Below are positions 1 to 6,719 of a DNA stretch of 12,220 nucleotides, one piece after another. Position numbers and translations under genes: made by a program. Position 1 is the stretch's first letter. Each line of letters starts with the position of its first letter. Origin of the DNA: Salinisphaeraceae bacterium UBA4764 (GTDB lineage Bacteria; Pseudomonadota; Gammaproteobacteria; Nevskiales; Salinisphaeraceae); contig DHHU01000076.1 of the NCBI GenBank assembly GCA_002403445.1, positions 15,811 to 28,030 of the forward strand. Direction: 5' to 3'. Under the pieces are notes generated by a model that saw only the letters and a program-made list of their open reading frames with translations, ran no database searches and was not told the origin of the DNA.

Positions 1-311
1 TTTTTGGGTTGGAGCAAACACTTTGCTAGTCAGAAGCACTGGTACGACCGTTGCGTAAGCGGTCTATACAACGCTATGTGTCAGATATTTGGCTCGCGAC
101 GTGACGTTTAGTGTCAATGTGATTGTTGGGCTGCGAGTGGCCGCAGACTCAATGGCCTGACGTTGGACGGGCCAGCCACGCGGCGTTGTGAAATCATCAA
201 GATAACCATGTGATATAAAAGGGTTAATCAAACTACATATCATTCAAACCACTTCGAAGCGCGAATTGATATAACCTGCGCTGTCCCCCCATTGCCCACC
301 AAGGTTTATCA
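1..311. other. Gap upstream of the SMR gene, no confirmed gene
   Basis: No complete gene is visible. One reading frame is open from base 1 to a TAG at 109-111 and could be the last 36 codons of a gene entering from the left; I do not recognise the peptide. Two small GC-rich inverted repeats are present: GACCG/CGGTC at 46-50 and 60-64, and CTGCG/CGCAG at 131-135 and 142-146. Neither is followed by a T-run. A TATAAC hexamer at 270-275 could be a -10 box for the downstream gene, but I find no convincing -35 at the right distance. I looked for a guanidine riboswitch, because such elements can precede SMR genes, and did not recognise one. Confidence 0.4.
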
Positions 312-644
312 ATGAATGCGAATTGGCATGCTTGGGCTATTTTGTTGCTGGCGGTCGCGTTCGAAGTTGCAGGTACCAGTTGCCTAAATGCCAGCCAGAG
401 TTTGTCTCGGCCCGGCTTCGCCATCATCGCCTTCGTCTGTTATGTGATCGCTATTATTGGACTGGCATTGGCACTAAAATCGATTGACGTCAGCATCGCT
501 TACGCGGTCTGGGCTGGCCTGGGAATAGTGTTCATTACCGTCGTTGGGGTGCTGGTGTTTGGTGAAGCAATGACCGCACCGCGTCTGGTGTTCATCGTGC
601 TGATACTCATCGGTGTGGTCGGACTTAACCTGCTCCAAAGTTGA
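312..644 (+). CDS. Small multidrug resistance (SMR) family efflux protein, EmrE/Qac-like
   Basis: A 110-residue inner-membrane protein with four hydrophobic segments (about 7-25, 34-54, 59-80 and 88-108), the usual size and layout of SMR transporters. These work as antiparallel dimers and exchange protons for cationic compounds. Glu18 in the EVAGT motif matches the essential Glu14 of EmrE, and Tyr64 and Trp67 in the YAVWAGLG motif match Tyr60 and Trp63. The EVxGT motif points to the multidrug (EmrE/Qac) branch rather than the guanidinium-exporting SugE/Gdx branch. Asn26 stands where EmrE has Lys22, a small departure in loop 1. The ATG follows a modest AAGG at 301-304. No neighbour shares its direction closely, so it is probably transcribed alone. 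The substrate cannot be read from the sequence. Confidence 0.9.
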   Translation: MNANWHAWAILLLAVAFEVAGTSCLNASQSLSRPGFAIIAFVCYVIAIIGLALALKSIDVSIAYAVWAGLGIVFITVVGVLVFGEAMTAPRLVFIVLILIGVVGLNLLQS

Positions 645-1029
645 GAATCAAAAAATAGACATACGCTGTCGATCGTTTGATTGTCCGTTGCGTGTTTTTG
701 GCTTCAATGAACCGTATGGAAAACGCTGCTTTCTCTGACGAGAATTCGTCGGACCAACATGGCTAATGAAACGCTGGTCATTGATGGCGCCTTGCAGTGT
801 TAATGCCATGCGCCGTGTGGGATGAATGGCGGGAGAGGGACGCATGGTTTCCGGTTCCATAGTGTTGATGAACGATTAATTCTGGATATACGGAATTCTC
901 AAAAGTAAACCCAGCAAACCAGATAAACATGCCAGAAAGCCTGCGTCTTAATGGATTGTTGAAGCATAGCCAGCCGGGCGCGTCGCCGCGTGGGCGAACG
1001 CGCTCGACTGCAAGATGCTTAGCGCCTTG
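645..1029. other. Gap between convergent SMR and GST genes
   Basis: About 385 bases separate the 3' ends of the two convergent genes. I see no recognisable gene. A 70-codon minus-strand frame (648-860) has no familiar motifs and no visible ribosome binding site. A weak promoter-like pair, TTGATG at 865-870 and TATACG at 887-892, points rightward but has no gene to drive; it would yield RNA antisense to the transferase. The right end holds the strong stem-loop listed separately at 962-1020. No intrinsic terminator with a T-run is visible for the SMR gene. Confidence 0.4.
962..1020 (-). terminator. Stable stem-loop 3' of the GST gene, possible terminator or mRNA-stabilising end
   Basis: The core stem pairs GCGCGTCGCC (978-987) with GGCGAACGCGC (993-1003), giving ten base pairs with one bulged A and a five-base loop. 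An outer pair, AAGCAT (962-967) with ATGCTT (1015-1020), could extend it. It lies just downstream of the GST stop when read on the minus strand. No T-run follows on either strand, so a classical intrinsic terminator is not proven; Rho-dependent release with a protective 3' hairpin would also fit. Confidence 0.35.
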
Positions 1030-1716
1030 CTAGGTGTCTTTATGCGGGAACATGGCTCGTTGTGCTGTGGCGTCCATGTCGGTTTTGAATTCATGTGACT
1101 GCTTGAGTGCGTTAGCGCGCTCAGCCGCGGGGCGCCCGTTGATTTCGTCGAACAGTCGTTTGATGTTCGGGAACTGGGACCAGGCATTTTCGTCGTCCAT
1201 AACGAATGGTATCGGCCCGCACCAACCCCAAAGTGCGATATCAACTAGGCCGTATTCTTTGCCGCCCATATATTTGTTTTCAGCCAGATGAGCCTCGATC
1301 AGATTCCAGTGGCGCTTGGCCTCGAAATCATAGCGGTTGACTGCGTAGTCGTTACCTTCCGGTGCGAAATGCTTGAAATGTACCGCCTGGCCGGAAAACG
1401 GGCCCACGCCGGTTGCAATGAGCATCAACCAAGACAGTGCCTGACCCCGTTGTACCGGATCGCTCGGCAGTTCGAACTGACCGGCTTTTTCAGAGAGGTA
1501 CAGCAGAATCGCGGTGCTATCGAAGAGCGTGGCGCCGGTATCGGTATCGACGATGGCGGGCGTCTTGCCATTCGGGTTGATCTTTCGATACCACGCCTCG
1601 TGCTGCTCACCCTTGCGGGTATCGACCGGCACCATTTCATAGTCAAGGCCGGTTTCTTCGAGAAACAGGGCAACCTTGGCCGGATTCGGCGTCGGATGGT
1701 AATAAAATTTGATCAT
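1030..1716 (-). CDS. Glutathione S-transferase, YfcG/Ure2p-like
   Basis: A 228-residue cytoplasmic protein with an N-terminal thioredoxin-fold domain (about 1-80) and an all-helical C-terminal domain (about 90-220). The start HPTPNPAKVALFLEE is typical of the family, with Thr9 and Asn11 where the Nu-class enzyme YfcG has its glutathione-contacting Thr and Asn. NPNGKTPAIVD (47-57) carries the cis-proline Pro53, and FDSTAI (65-70) supplies the residues that bind the glutathione gamma-glutamyl group. Family members act on glutathione, often as disulfide reductases or conjugating enzymes; the substrate here is unknown. The ATG at 1714-1716 fits the family start exactly. Its only strong Shine-Dalgarno sequence lies 22 bases upstream and is better spaced for a tiny leader ORF (see 1713-1747). 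Transcription runs away from the divergent aldo/keto reductase. Confidence 0.92.
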   Translation of the reverse strand: MIKFYYHPTPNPAKVALFLEETGLDYEMVPVDTRKGEQHEAWYRKINPNGKTPAIVDTDTGATLFDSTAILLYLSEKAGQFELPSDPVQRGQALSWLMLIATGVGPFSGQAVHFKHFAPEGNDYAVNRYDFEAKRHWNLIEAHLAENKYMGGKEYGLVDIALWGWCGPIPFVMDDENAWSQFPNIKRLFDEINGRPAAERANALKQSHEFKTDMDATAQRAMFPHKDT

Positions 1717-1747
1717 AAGACGATTTGCACTGAAATTAACCTCCTTA
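1713..1747 (-). promoter_or_regulatory. Perfect Shine-Dalgarno plus five-codon leader ORF overlapping the GST start
   Basis: On the minus strand TAAGGAGGT (1747-1739) is a full complement of the 16S rRNA 3' end. Eight bases after it comes GTG (1730-1728), which opens a five-codon frame GTG CAA ATC GTC TTA and stops at TGA (1715-1713). That TGA overlaps the GST start in the pattern ATGA. The spacing to the GST ATG itself is 22 bases, too far for normal initiation. I infer that ribosomes load at the leader and restart at the overlapping ATG; this is not proven, and direct looping to the ATG is the alternative. Confidence 0.5.
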
Positions 1748-2042
1748 TAATGGAGTGTACGAATCTGCGAATCAATATTCTTTTTCGTCGATTACGAGTT
1801 GTCGGGTGTGCTATCGGTCAGGCGGCGTTAATCCCCTTTGGGTTAGGGCGGACATCTGTATCGGCCGTTGCGCGCAAACTTTAAAGCCCGACTCTAAACG
1901 GAGGGCTTGGGTTGAATTGCCACCGATGTTCGAGGCGTTGGGTAGTTTGATCTGAGCAATGTAAGCCAGACGCAAGCTGTAAGGCTTGATTCTCGATCAG
2001 TCGAGTCCATGCTTTTCGAAAGCTGAAAAATTGGAATCTGGC
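1717..2042. promoter_or_regulatory. Divergent promoter region between GST and aldo/keto reductase, with tandem inverted repeats
   Basis: This 326-base gap must hold the promoters of both divergent genes, but I find no strong -35/-10 pair for either. Near the GST start there is a direct repeat, CGAATC-TG-CGAATC (1760-1773), that could bind a regulator. AAGCCC (1884-1889) and GGGCTT (1903-1908) form an inverted repeat with a 13-base spacer. Three compact hairpins then follow in a row just before the reductase: CAAGC/GCTTG (1973-1988), CTCGA/TCGAG (1992-2005) and GCTTT/AAAGC (2011-2023). They would fall in the reductase mRNA leader if transcription starts upstream of 1970. Confidence 0.4.
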
Positions 2043-3041
2043 ATGGAATCAATCGATCTGAGCGGTAACGGCCTGAACAGTTCACGGATCGGTCTGGGCA
2101 CTTGGGCGATTGGTGGCTGGATGTGGGGCGGTACCGACGAATCGGAGTCGAGACGCGCGATTCAGAGCGCGCCCGATCGTGGCATCACGCTGATTGATAC
2201 GGCACCCGTGTACGGCTTTGGTCGTTCGGAAGACATCGTCGGGCGTGCGGTTGCCGAAGGCGGTATTCAGGACCAAGTCGTGTTGGCGACCAAATGCGCG
2301 CTAGAATGGGATGATCAGGGCAATGTTCGCCGCAATGCCTCGGCTCAGCGGATACGCCAGGAGGCCGACGATTCCCTGCGTCGCCTGCAAACTGACGTAT
2401 TAGATCTGTTGCAGGTTCACTGGCCTGACCCGAACGTCGACGTGCGGGAAACCGCCGAGGCGATGGCCGAGTTGAAACAGGCGGGCAAAATTCGAGCTGT
2501 GGGAGTATCTAATTTCACACCGGTCCAGATGGATCAATTCAAGTCGATCGTTAACATTGACGTGGCGCAAAATCCGTATAATTTGTTCGAGCGCGAAATC
2601 GAGTCTGACGTTTTGCGGTGGGCCGAACAAAACAATACGAGGCTCTTGGCCTATGGGGCGCTGTGTCGAGGCATGCTGTCGGGCCGCATGAGCGTTGATC
2701 GGGCCTTCGAGGGCGATGATCTGAGAAAAACCGACCCCAAGTTTGCGCAGCCGCGGTTTGAGCAGTATCTATCGGCTGTATCCGAGCTGGACAAATTCGC
2801 CCGCGAGCACTACGGCAAGACTGTGCTGGAGCTGGCAATCCGCTGGATACTGGATGTCTACCCGCAAAGCGTGGCGCTTTGGGGCGCGCGGCGGCCGGAT
2901 CAAATCGATGCCGTTGCGGGCGTTAACGGCTGGGCACTGGACAGCGACGCACGTCAGGCCGTAATAAATATTATAGATCGGCACGTCACCGATCCAGTAG
3001 GTCCGGAATTCATGGCGCCGCCGGCGCGCGATAGCGCGTAG
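2043..3041 (+). CDS. Aldo/keto reductase
   Basis: A 332-residue soluble NADPH-dependent oxidoreductase of the aldo/keto reductase superfamily, a TIM barrel. The catalytic tetrad is visible: Asp52 and Tyr57 in IDTAPVYG, Lys84 in VLATKC and His126 in LLQVHWPD. GVSNF (154-158) and the C-terminal WGARRPDQI segment fit the substrate and nucleotide-binding regions. The LGTWAIGGWMWGG start resembles the IolS/YghZ-like general-stress branch. I chose ATG 2043 because it places this motif at the normal distance from the N-terminus and has GGAA at 2033-2036. The frame stays open upstream to a TTG at 1986, but those 19 residues are not family-like. A GC-rich inverted repeat, CGCGC/GCGCG (3025-3038), sits against the stop codon. 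The physiological aldehyde or ketone substrate is unknown. Confidence 0.93.
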   Translation: MESIDLSGNGLNSSRIGLGTWAIGGWMWGGTDESESRRAIQSAPDRGITLIDTAPVYGFGRSEDIVGRAVAEGGIQDQVVLATKCALEWDDQGNVRRNASAQRIRQEADDSLRRLQTDVLDLLQVHWPDPNVDVRETAEAMAELKQAGKIRAVGVSNFTPVQMDQFKSIVNIDVAQNPYNLFEREIESDVLRWAEQNNTRLLAYGALCRGMLSGRMSVDRAFEGDDLRKTDPKFAQPRFEQYLSAVSELDKFAREHYGKTVLELAIRWILDVYPQSVALWGARRPDQIDAVAGVNGWALDSDARQAVINIIDRHVTDPVGPEFMAPPARDSA

Positions 3042-3077
3042 ATGAGGTCTAGCATAGGCCGGTATTAATATCGGGCT

Positions 3078-3086
3078 TGCTATACT
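3078..3086 (+). promoter_or_regulatory. Extended -10 promoter for tig
   Basis: TGCTATACT fits the extended -10 consensus TGnTATAAT with one mismatch. The -35 region around 3058-3063 is poor, as is common for extended -10 promoters. Transcription would start near 3093, giving a leader of about 70 bases before tig. The gap contains no other good candidate. Confidence 0.6.
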
Positions 3087-3161
3087 GGTTAACTTATCAA
3101 TCGGCGGCAAACAATCAAGGCCAGCCGACCCTGAAAGACACCGTTAGAATACGAGGCATTA

Positions 3162-4493
3162 ATGGACGTATCTGTCGAACACGCGAGTAACCTAGGCCGC
3201 CGCGTCAAGGTCGAAATACCCGCCGATCGGGTTAAGCAGACGATTGACGATAAGATTCGCCGCGTTGGCGAAAATGCTCATGTACCGGGTTTTCGGCCGG
3301 GCAAAGCGCCGACCCATGTGTTATTTCAGCGTTACGGTGACCAGGTACGCCATGAAGCTGCCAGCGAGCTGATCCAAAGCGTTTATCCGGAGGCCCTAGA
3401 ACAGGCGGAAATCAATCCCGCCGGGCAGCCGGAAATCGAGATGGGCGAGATCAGCCGCGATGCACCGCTGACTTTCACGGCCAGCGTCGAGGTCTACCCT
3501 GCTATCGAATTGCAAGGCTTGGATAGCCTGACTGTCGAGCGTCCTAGCACCAGCGTGTCCGATGAAGACGTAGAAAATACGATTGAGCGGCTGCAGCAAC
3601 GGGCAGCCACCCGTGAGACGGTCGAGCGGCCGGCCGCGCAAGGTGATCAGGTGACCGTTGACTATATCGGCCGCAAGAACGGCGAGAAGTTTGACGGTGG
3701 CAGCGCCGAAGATGTGACCGTTGAGCTGGGATCGAACTATTTCCTAGCTGATCTCGAGGAATCGCTTTACGGCAAGTCGGCCGGGGACCATTACACCATC
3801 GACATCACGTTCCCCGAGGATTATCAGGATGATGATCTGGCGGGCCAGCCGGCAAGTTTGGAAGTAACCGTGAAACGTGTGGAGGTAGATGTTCCGGCGT
3901 CCCTCGACGAAGAGTTTATTACCGGCATGGGGATCGAGGAAGGCACGCCAGAGGCGCTGCGTCGAGAGGTTCGCAAATCGCTTGAAGATGAAACTCAGAA
4001 CGCGATCGATACACGCGTCAAAACCCAGATTATGGATGCCATTTACGAGGCCAATCCAATCGACGTGCCGGAATCCATGGTGGCTCAGGAAATAGAGGCG
4101 ATTCGCGGCGAGGCCAAGAAAAACCTGCCTGAAGGCATGCAAAACGATCAAGAAACTCTCAAAGCCGTACTGCCAGATTCCGCGCTGCGCGATCAGGCGG
4201 TCAAGCGGGTTGCGCTCGGGTTGCTTCTGTCGCAGATTATCTCTGATTACGAAATAGAGGTTGATAAAGCTCGCGTCGACGCCAAGATAGATCAAATGGC
4301 AGCGAGTTACGGCGATCAGGCCGATGAAATCCGCAACTACTATCAACAGAACCCGCAGATGATCGACGGCCTGCAAGCCATGGTCATGGAGGAGCAGGTT
4401 GTTGAAAAACTGCTAGAAAACGCGACCGTCACAGATAAACCCATGTCGATGGACGATCTGCTGACGGAACACAACCAGCCAAGCGGCGCTTAA
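3162..4493 (+). CDS. tig: Trigger factor, ribosome-associated chaperone and peptidyl-prolyl isomerase
   Basis: A 443-residue protein, slightly longer than the 432 residues of E. coli trigger factor. The N-terminal ribosome-binding domain carries the signature GFRPGKAP (43-50), which docks on ribosomal protein L23 beside the exit tunnel. An FKBP-type isomerase domain spans about 160-240, starting at [10 protein letters not shown]. The rest (about 250-443) is the helical SurA-like cradle that holds nascent chains. The protein is acidic, unlike the PpiD homologue at the other end of the window. GAGG at 3153-3156 lies five bases before the ATG. The stop codon overlaps an ATG (TAATG, 4491-4495), so clpP is probably translationally coupled. 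A small hairpin (4485-4499) places the stop in its loop. Confidence 0.97.
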   Translation: MDVSVEHASNLGRRVKVEIPADRVKQTIDDKIRRVGENAHVPGFRPGKAPTHVLFQRYGDQVRHEAASELIQSVYPEALEQAEINPAGQPEIEMGEISRDAPLTFTASVEVYPAIELQGLDSLTVERPSTSVSDEDVENTIERLQQRAATRETVERPAAQGDQVTVDYIGRKNGEKFDGGSAEDVTVELGSNYFLADLEESLYGKSAGDHYTIDITFPEDYQDDDLAGQPASLEVTVKRVEVDVPASLDEEFITGMGIEEGTPEALRREVRKSLEDETQNAIDTRVKTQIMDAIYEANPIDVPESMVAQEIEAIRGEAKKNLPEGMQNDQETLKAVLPDSALRDQAVKRVALGLLLSQIISDYEIEVDKARVDAKIDQMAASYGDQADEIRNYYQQNPQMIDGLQAMVMEEQVVEKLLENATVTDKPMSMDDLLTEHNQPSGA

Positions 4494-4499
4494 TGCGCC
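4485..4499 (+). other. Hairpin with the tig stop codon in its loop
   Basis: GGCGC (4485-4489) pairs with GCGCC (4495-4499) around the five-base loop TTAAT, which contains the TAA stop. The ATG of the TAATG overlap lies at the loop edge. No T-run follows, so it is not a terminator, and it sits inside the tig-clpP transcript. It might modulate termination or coupling; that is inference. Confidence 0.4.
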
Positions 4500-4513
4500 C
4501 GGGGCAAGAATCG

Positions 4514-5167
4514 ATGACTGACAGTGATCAAATGAAACAATCACCGCAAAACCTTGGCCTAGTGCCGATGGTGGTCGAGCAGACTTCCCGAGGTGAGCGG
4601 TCGTTCGATATCTATTCGCGGCTGCTCAAGGAGCGAGTCATATTCGCGGTCGGGCCGATCGATGACCAGATGGCCAATCTGATCGTTGCGCAGCTGTTGT
4701 TTCTGGAGTCGGACAATCCCGACAAAGACATTCAGCTCTATATCAACTCGCCGGGTGGCCAAATCACGGCCGGCATGTCGATCTATGACACCATGCAGTT
4801 CGTCAAACCTGATGTCTCTACCATGTGTCTGGGTCAGGCGGCCAGCATGGGGGCCGTATTGATGGCTGGCGGCGCGCACGGCAAGCGGTTCGGCCTGCCG
4901 AATTCGCGTTTCATGATCCACCAGCCGTTAGGCGGTTTTCAGGGTCAGGCAACGGATATTGACATTCATGCCCGAGAGATTCTCTACGCTCGTAAGCGTC
5001 TGAACGATATTCTTGCCTATCACACCGGTCAACCACTTGAACGGATCAAGGCCGATACCGAACGCGATTACTTCATGAGTGCCGAAGAGGCCGTTGCCTA
5101 CGGCGCGCTGGACAGCGTCATGTCGTCGCGGGAAATGAATAATGCCGCGAGCGGGTCCGGATCCTAG
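4514..5167 (+). CDS. clpP: ATP-dependent Clp protease proteolytic subunit
   Basis: A 217-residue serine peptidase that assembles as two stacked heptameric rings and degrades proteins fed in by ClpX. The catalytic triad is Ser111 (GQAASMGA), His136 (MIHQPLGG) and Asp185 (DTERDYF). With ATG 4514 these numbers are identical to the E. coli precursor, and [11 protein letters not shown] aligns with the E. coli propeptide region before [21 protein letters not shown]. This is why I prefer it to ATG 4493, which overlaps the tig stop and would add seven residues. Neither start has a strong Shine-Dalgarno sequence, which fits coupling from tig. As in E. coli, a short N-terminal propeptide is probably removed by self-cleavage. 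The C-terminus ends in a short Gly/Ser tail. clpX follows 94 bases downstream. Confidence 0.97.
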   Translation: MTDSDQMKQSPQNLGLVPMVVEQTSRGERSFDIYSRLLKERVIFAVGPIDDQMANLIVAQLLFLESDNPDKDIQLYINSPGGQITAGMSIYDTMQFVKPDVSTMCLGQAASMGAVLMAGGAHGKRFGLPNSRFMIHQPLGGFQGQATDIDIHAREILYARKRLNDILAYHTGQPLERIKADTERDYFMSAEEAVAYGALDSVMSSREMNNAASGSGS

Positions 5168-5203
5168 CCAAGCGGCGAGATGACCCGCACGCACGGATGG
5201 TAT

Positions 5204-5233
5204 TTGCTATTCGGTGGCGTACGGGTGTAGATA
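5204..5233 (+). promoter_or_regulatory. Weak candidate promoter for clpX
   Basis: TTGCTA (5204-5209) and TAGATA (5228-5233) are 18 bases apart in the clpP-clpX gap and would start transcription about 20 bases before the clpX ATG. Each hexamer has mismatches. clpX may simply be read from the tig promoter, since no terminator is visible after clpP. Confidence 0.25.
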
Positions 5234-5261
5234 TAGGGCGAAAGACATTGGAAAACGCACC

Positions 5262-6539
5262 ATGACGGAAGACACCAAGACTAGCGCCGGATCGGGCGAC
5301 AACAACGGACGAACGCTTTACTGCTCTTTTTGTGGTAAGTCCGAACACGAAGTGCGCAAGTTGATCGCCGGCCCGTCGGTTTATATTTGCGACGAGTGCG
5401 TCGATTTGTGCAATGACATTATGCGCGAGGAACTCACTTCGGAGCCGGCGCAGAAAGGATTGCCGAGCCCAGCGGAAATCAACAAGGTGCTCGACGACTA
5501 CGTTATTGGCCAAGAACAGGCCAAGAAAATCCTCTCGGTTGCGGTATATAACCACTATAAGCGTTTGAACGCCAGCCAGAACGAGGACGACATCGAGCTG
5601 GTCAAGTCCAACATACTGCTGCTTGGTCCAACCGGCTGCGGCAAGACACTTCTGGCCGAGACGCTTGCGCGGCTGCTGGATGTTCCCTTTGCGATCGCTG
5701 ATGCCACCACGTTGACCGAAGCGGGATATGTGGGCGAGGACGTCGAAAACATCATTCAGAAACTACTTCAGAAATGCGATTACGACGTCGAAAAAGCCCA
5801 ACGCGGAATCGTCTACATCGATGAAATCGACAAGATTTCGCGTAAATCCGAAAACCCTTCGATTACTCGCGATGTCTCGGGTGAAGGCGTCCAGCAAGCT
5901 CTGCTCAAGCTCATCGAAGGCACGACAGCTTCGATACCGCCGCAGGGCGGTCGCAAGCATCCGCAACAAGAGTTTCTGCAAGTCGACACGTCCGGCATCT
6001 TGTTCATTGTGGGCGGAGCGTTTGCTGGCTTGGATGAGACGATCGCCACACGTGAAGGGCGTTCCGGCATTGGTTTTTCAGCAGACGTTAAGACCCAGGA
6101 TGAGCAGCGTTCGCTGGGTGACATGCTCTCGACCGTGGAACCGGAAGATCTGGTCAAGTATGGTCTTATACCCGAGTTCGTCGGGCGTTTGCCGGTTATC
6201 GCTACGCTCGAGGAGCTTGATGAGGACGCATTGGTTTCGATCCTTTCGGAGCCCAAGAACGCGCTCACCAAGCAGTACGCCAAGCTATTCGAGATGGAAG
6301 GCGTCGAGCTCGAGATTCGTGACGATGCCCTGAAAGCTATGGCGCACCGTGCCATGGAGCGCAAGACAGGCGCCCGCGGTTTGCGAACTCTGTTCGAGTC
6401 GATACTGCTCGACATCATGTACGAGCTGCCCACCATGGAAAACGTTGCCAAAGTCGTGATCGATGAAGCCGTGGTCAACGGTGAGGCCCAGCCCTATATC
6501 GTCTACGAAAATACCGAAGCGGCACGCGCTGGCGCCTAA
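5262..6539 (+). CDS. clpX: ATP-dependent Clp protease ATP-binding subunit, AAA+ unfoldase
   Basis: A 425-residue protein, one residue longer than E. coli ClpX. It forms a hexamer that unfolds tagged or adaptor-delivered proteins and threads them into ClpP. The N-terminal zinc-binding domain has Cys21, Cys24, Cys43 and Cys46. Walker A is GPTGCGKT (122-129) and Walker B lies in IVYIDEID (183-190). The pore loop GYVG (155-158), the RKH loop (231-233) and the ClpP-docking IGF tripeptide (270-272) are all present. Arg309 in EFVGRLP is the likely arginine finger, and GAR (370-372) carries the sensor-2 arginine. ATG 5262 gives the normal N-terminus, with GGAA at 5250-5253; an in-frame GTG at 5214 would add 16 unrelated residues. 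The stop codon lies in the loop of a GGCGCC hairpin. Confidence 0.97.
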   Translation: MTEDTKTSAGSGDNNGRTLYCSFCGKSEHEVRKLIAGPSVYICDECVDLCNDIMREELTSEPAQKGLPSPAEINKVLDDYVIGQEQAKKILSVAVYNHYKRLNASQNEDDIELVKSNILLLGPTGCGKTLLAETLARLLDVPFAIADATTLTEAGYVGEDVENIIQKLLQKCDYDVEKAQRGIVYIDEIDKISRKSENPSITRDVSGEGVQQALLKLIEGTTASIPPQGGRKHPQQEFLQVDTSGILFIVGGAFAGLDETIATREGRSGIGFSADVKTQDEQRSLGDMLSTVEPEDLVKYGLIPEFVGRLPVIATLEELDEDALVSILSEPKNALTKQYAKLFEMEGVELEIRDDALKAMAHRAMERKTGARGLRTLFESILLDIMYELPTMENVAKVVIDEAVVNGEAQPYIVYENTEAARAGA

Positions 6540-6614
6540 AGGCGCCTGATCCTGAACCGGCGATTGGACGAGAATCGCCTTCTCAAACGACCTGCGTGGG
6601 TGGTTTGCAACCAC
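6531..6614 (+). other. Three tandem hairpins between clpX and lon
   Basis: Three perfect stems follow one another. GGCGCC (6531-6536) pairs with GGCGCC (6541-6546) around TAAA, which includes the clpX stop. GGCGATT (6559-6565) pairs with AATCGCC (6573-6579) around a seven-base loop, followed by TTCTC. GTGGTT (6600-6605) pairs with AACCAC (6609-6614) around TGC. None has a real T-run. They may attenuate read-through into lon or protect the clpX mRNA end; the role is inferred. Confidence 0.45.
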
Positions 6615-6636
6615 GGCGGTCGACTGGGCGTAGCTA

Positions 6637-6666
6637 ATTGAGAAGCCCGTCGATGTCCGCCCATCA
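6637..6666 (+). promoter_or_regulatory. Candidate heat-shock (sigma-32-like) promoter for lon
   Basis: ATTGAGA (6637-6643) resembles the sigma-32 -35 consensus CTTGAAA, and GCCCATCA (6659-6666) resembles the -10 consensus CCCCATNT, with a 15-base spacer. Known lon genes in enteric bacteria are heat-shock controlled, so the position makes sense. Transcription would start near 6673. An inverted repeat, CCGGCG/CGCCGG (6677-6699), would then lie at the very start of the mRNA. Confidence 0.4.
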
Positions 6667-6719
6667 GGATTGCCTTCCGGCGTATTCTGAACCCGCCGGG
6701 TGCATCTAAGAGGTTAAAA

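Noticed and set aside
1..111. Open frame at the left edge that could be the C-terminal 36 codons of a gene.
   Set aside because: It is too short to recognise, has no family motif, and its upstream part is outside the window; random frames of this length are common.
120..311. Guanidine-type riboswitch upstream of the SMR gene.
   Set aside because: I could not find the conserved loops of the guanidine classes, and the protein belongs to the multidrug branch, not the Gdx branch.
648..860. 70-codon minus-strand frame between the SMR and GST genes.
   Set aside because: No recognisable motif, no ribosome binding site, and a residue mix like a random frame.
3744..4376. Long minus-strand frame of 210 codons inside tig.
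   Set aside because: It lies wholly opposite a conserved gene and has no domain signature; GC-rich codon bias produces such antisense frames.
5813..6478. Minus-strand frame of 221 codons inside clpX.
   Set aside because: Serine-rich shadow of the conserved gene with no recognisable fold.
6653..6709. 18-codon ORF ending ten bases before the lon ATG, considered as a leader peptide.
   Set aside because: No Shine-Dalgarno sequence, and its ATG lies upstream of the start expected from the proposed sigma-32 promoter.
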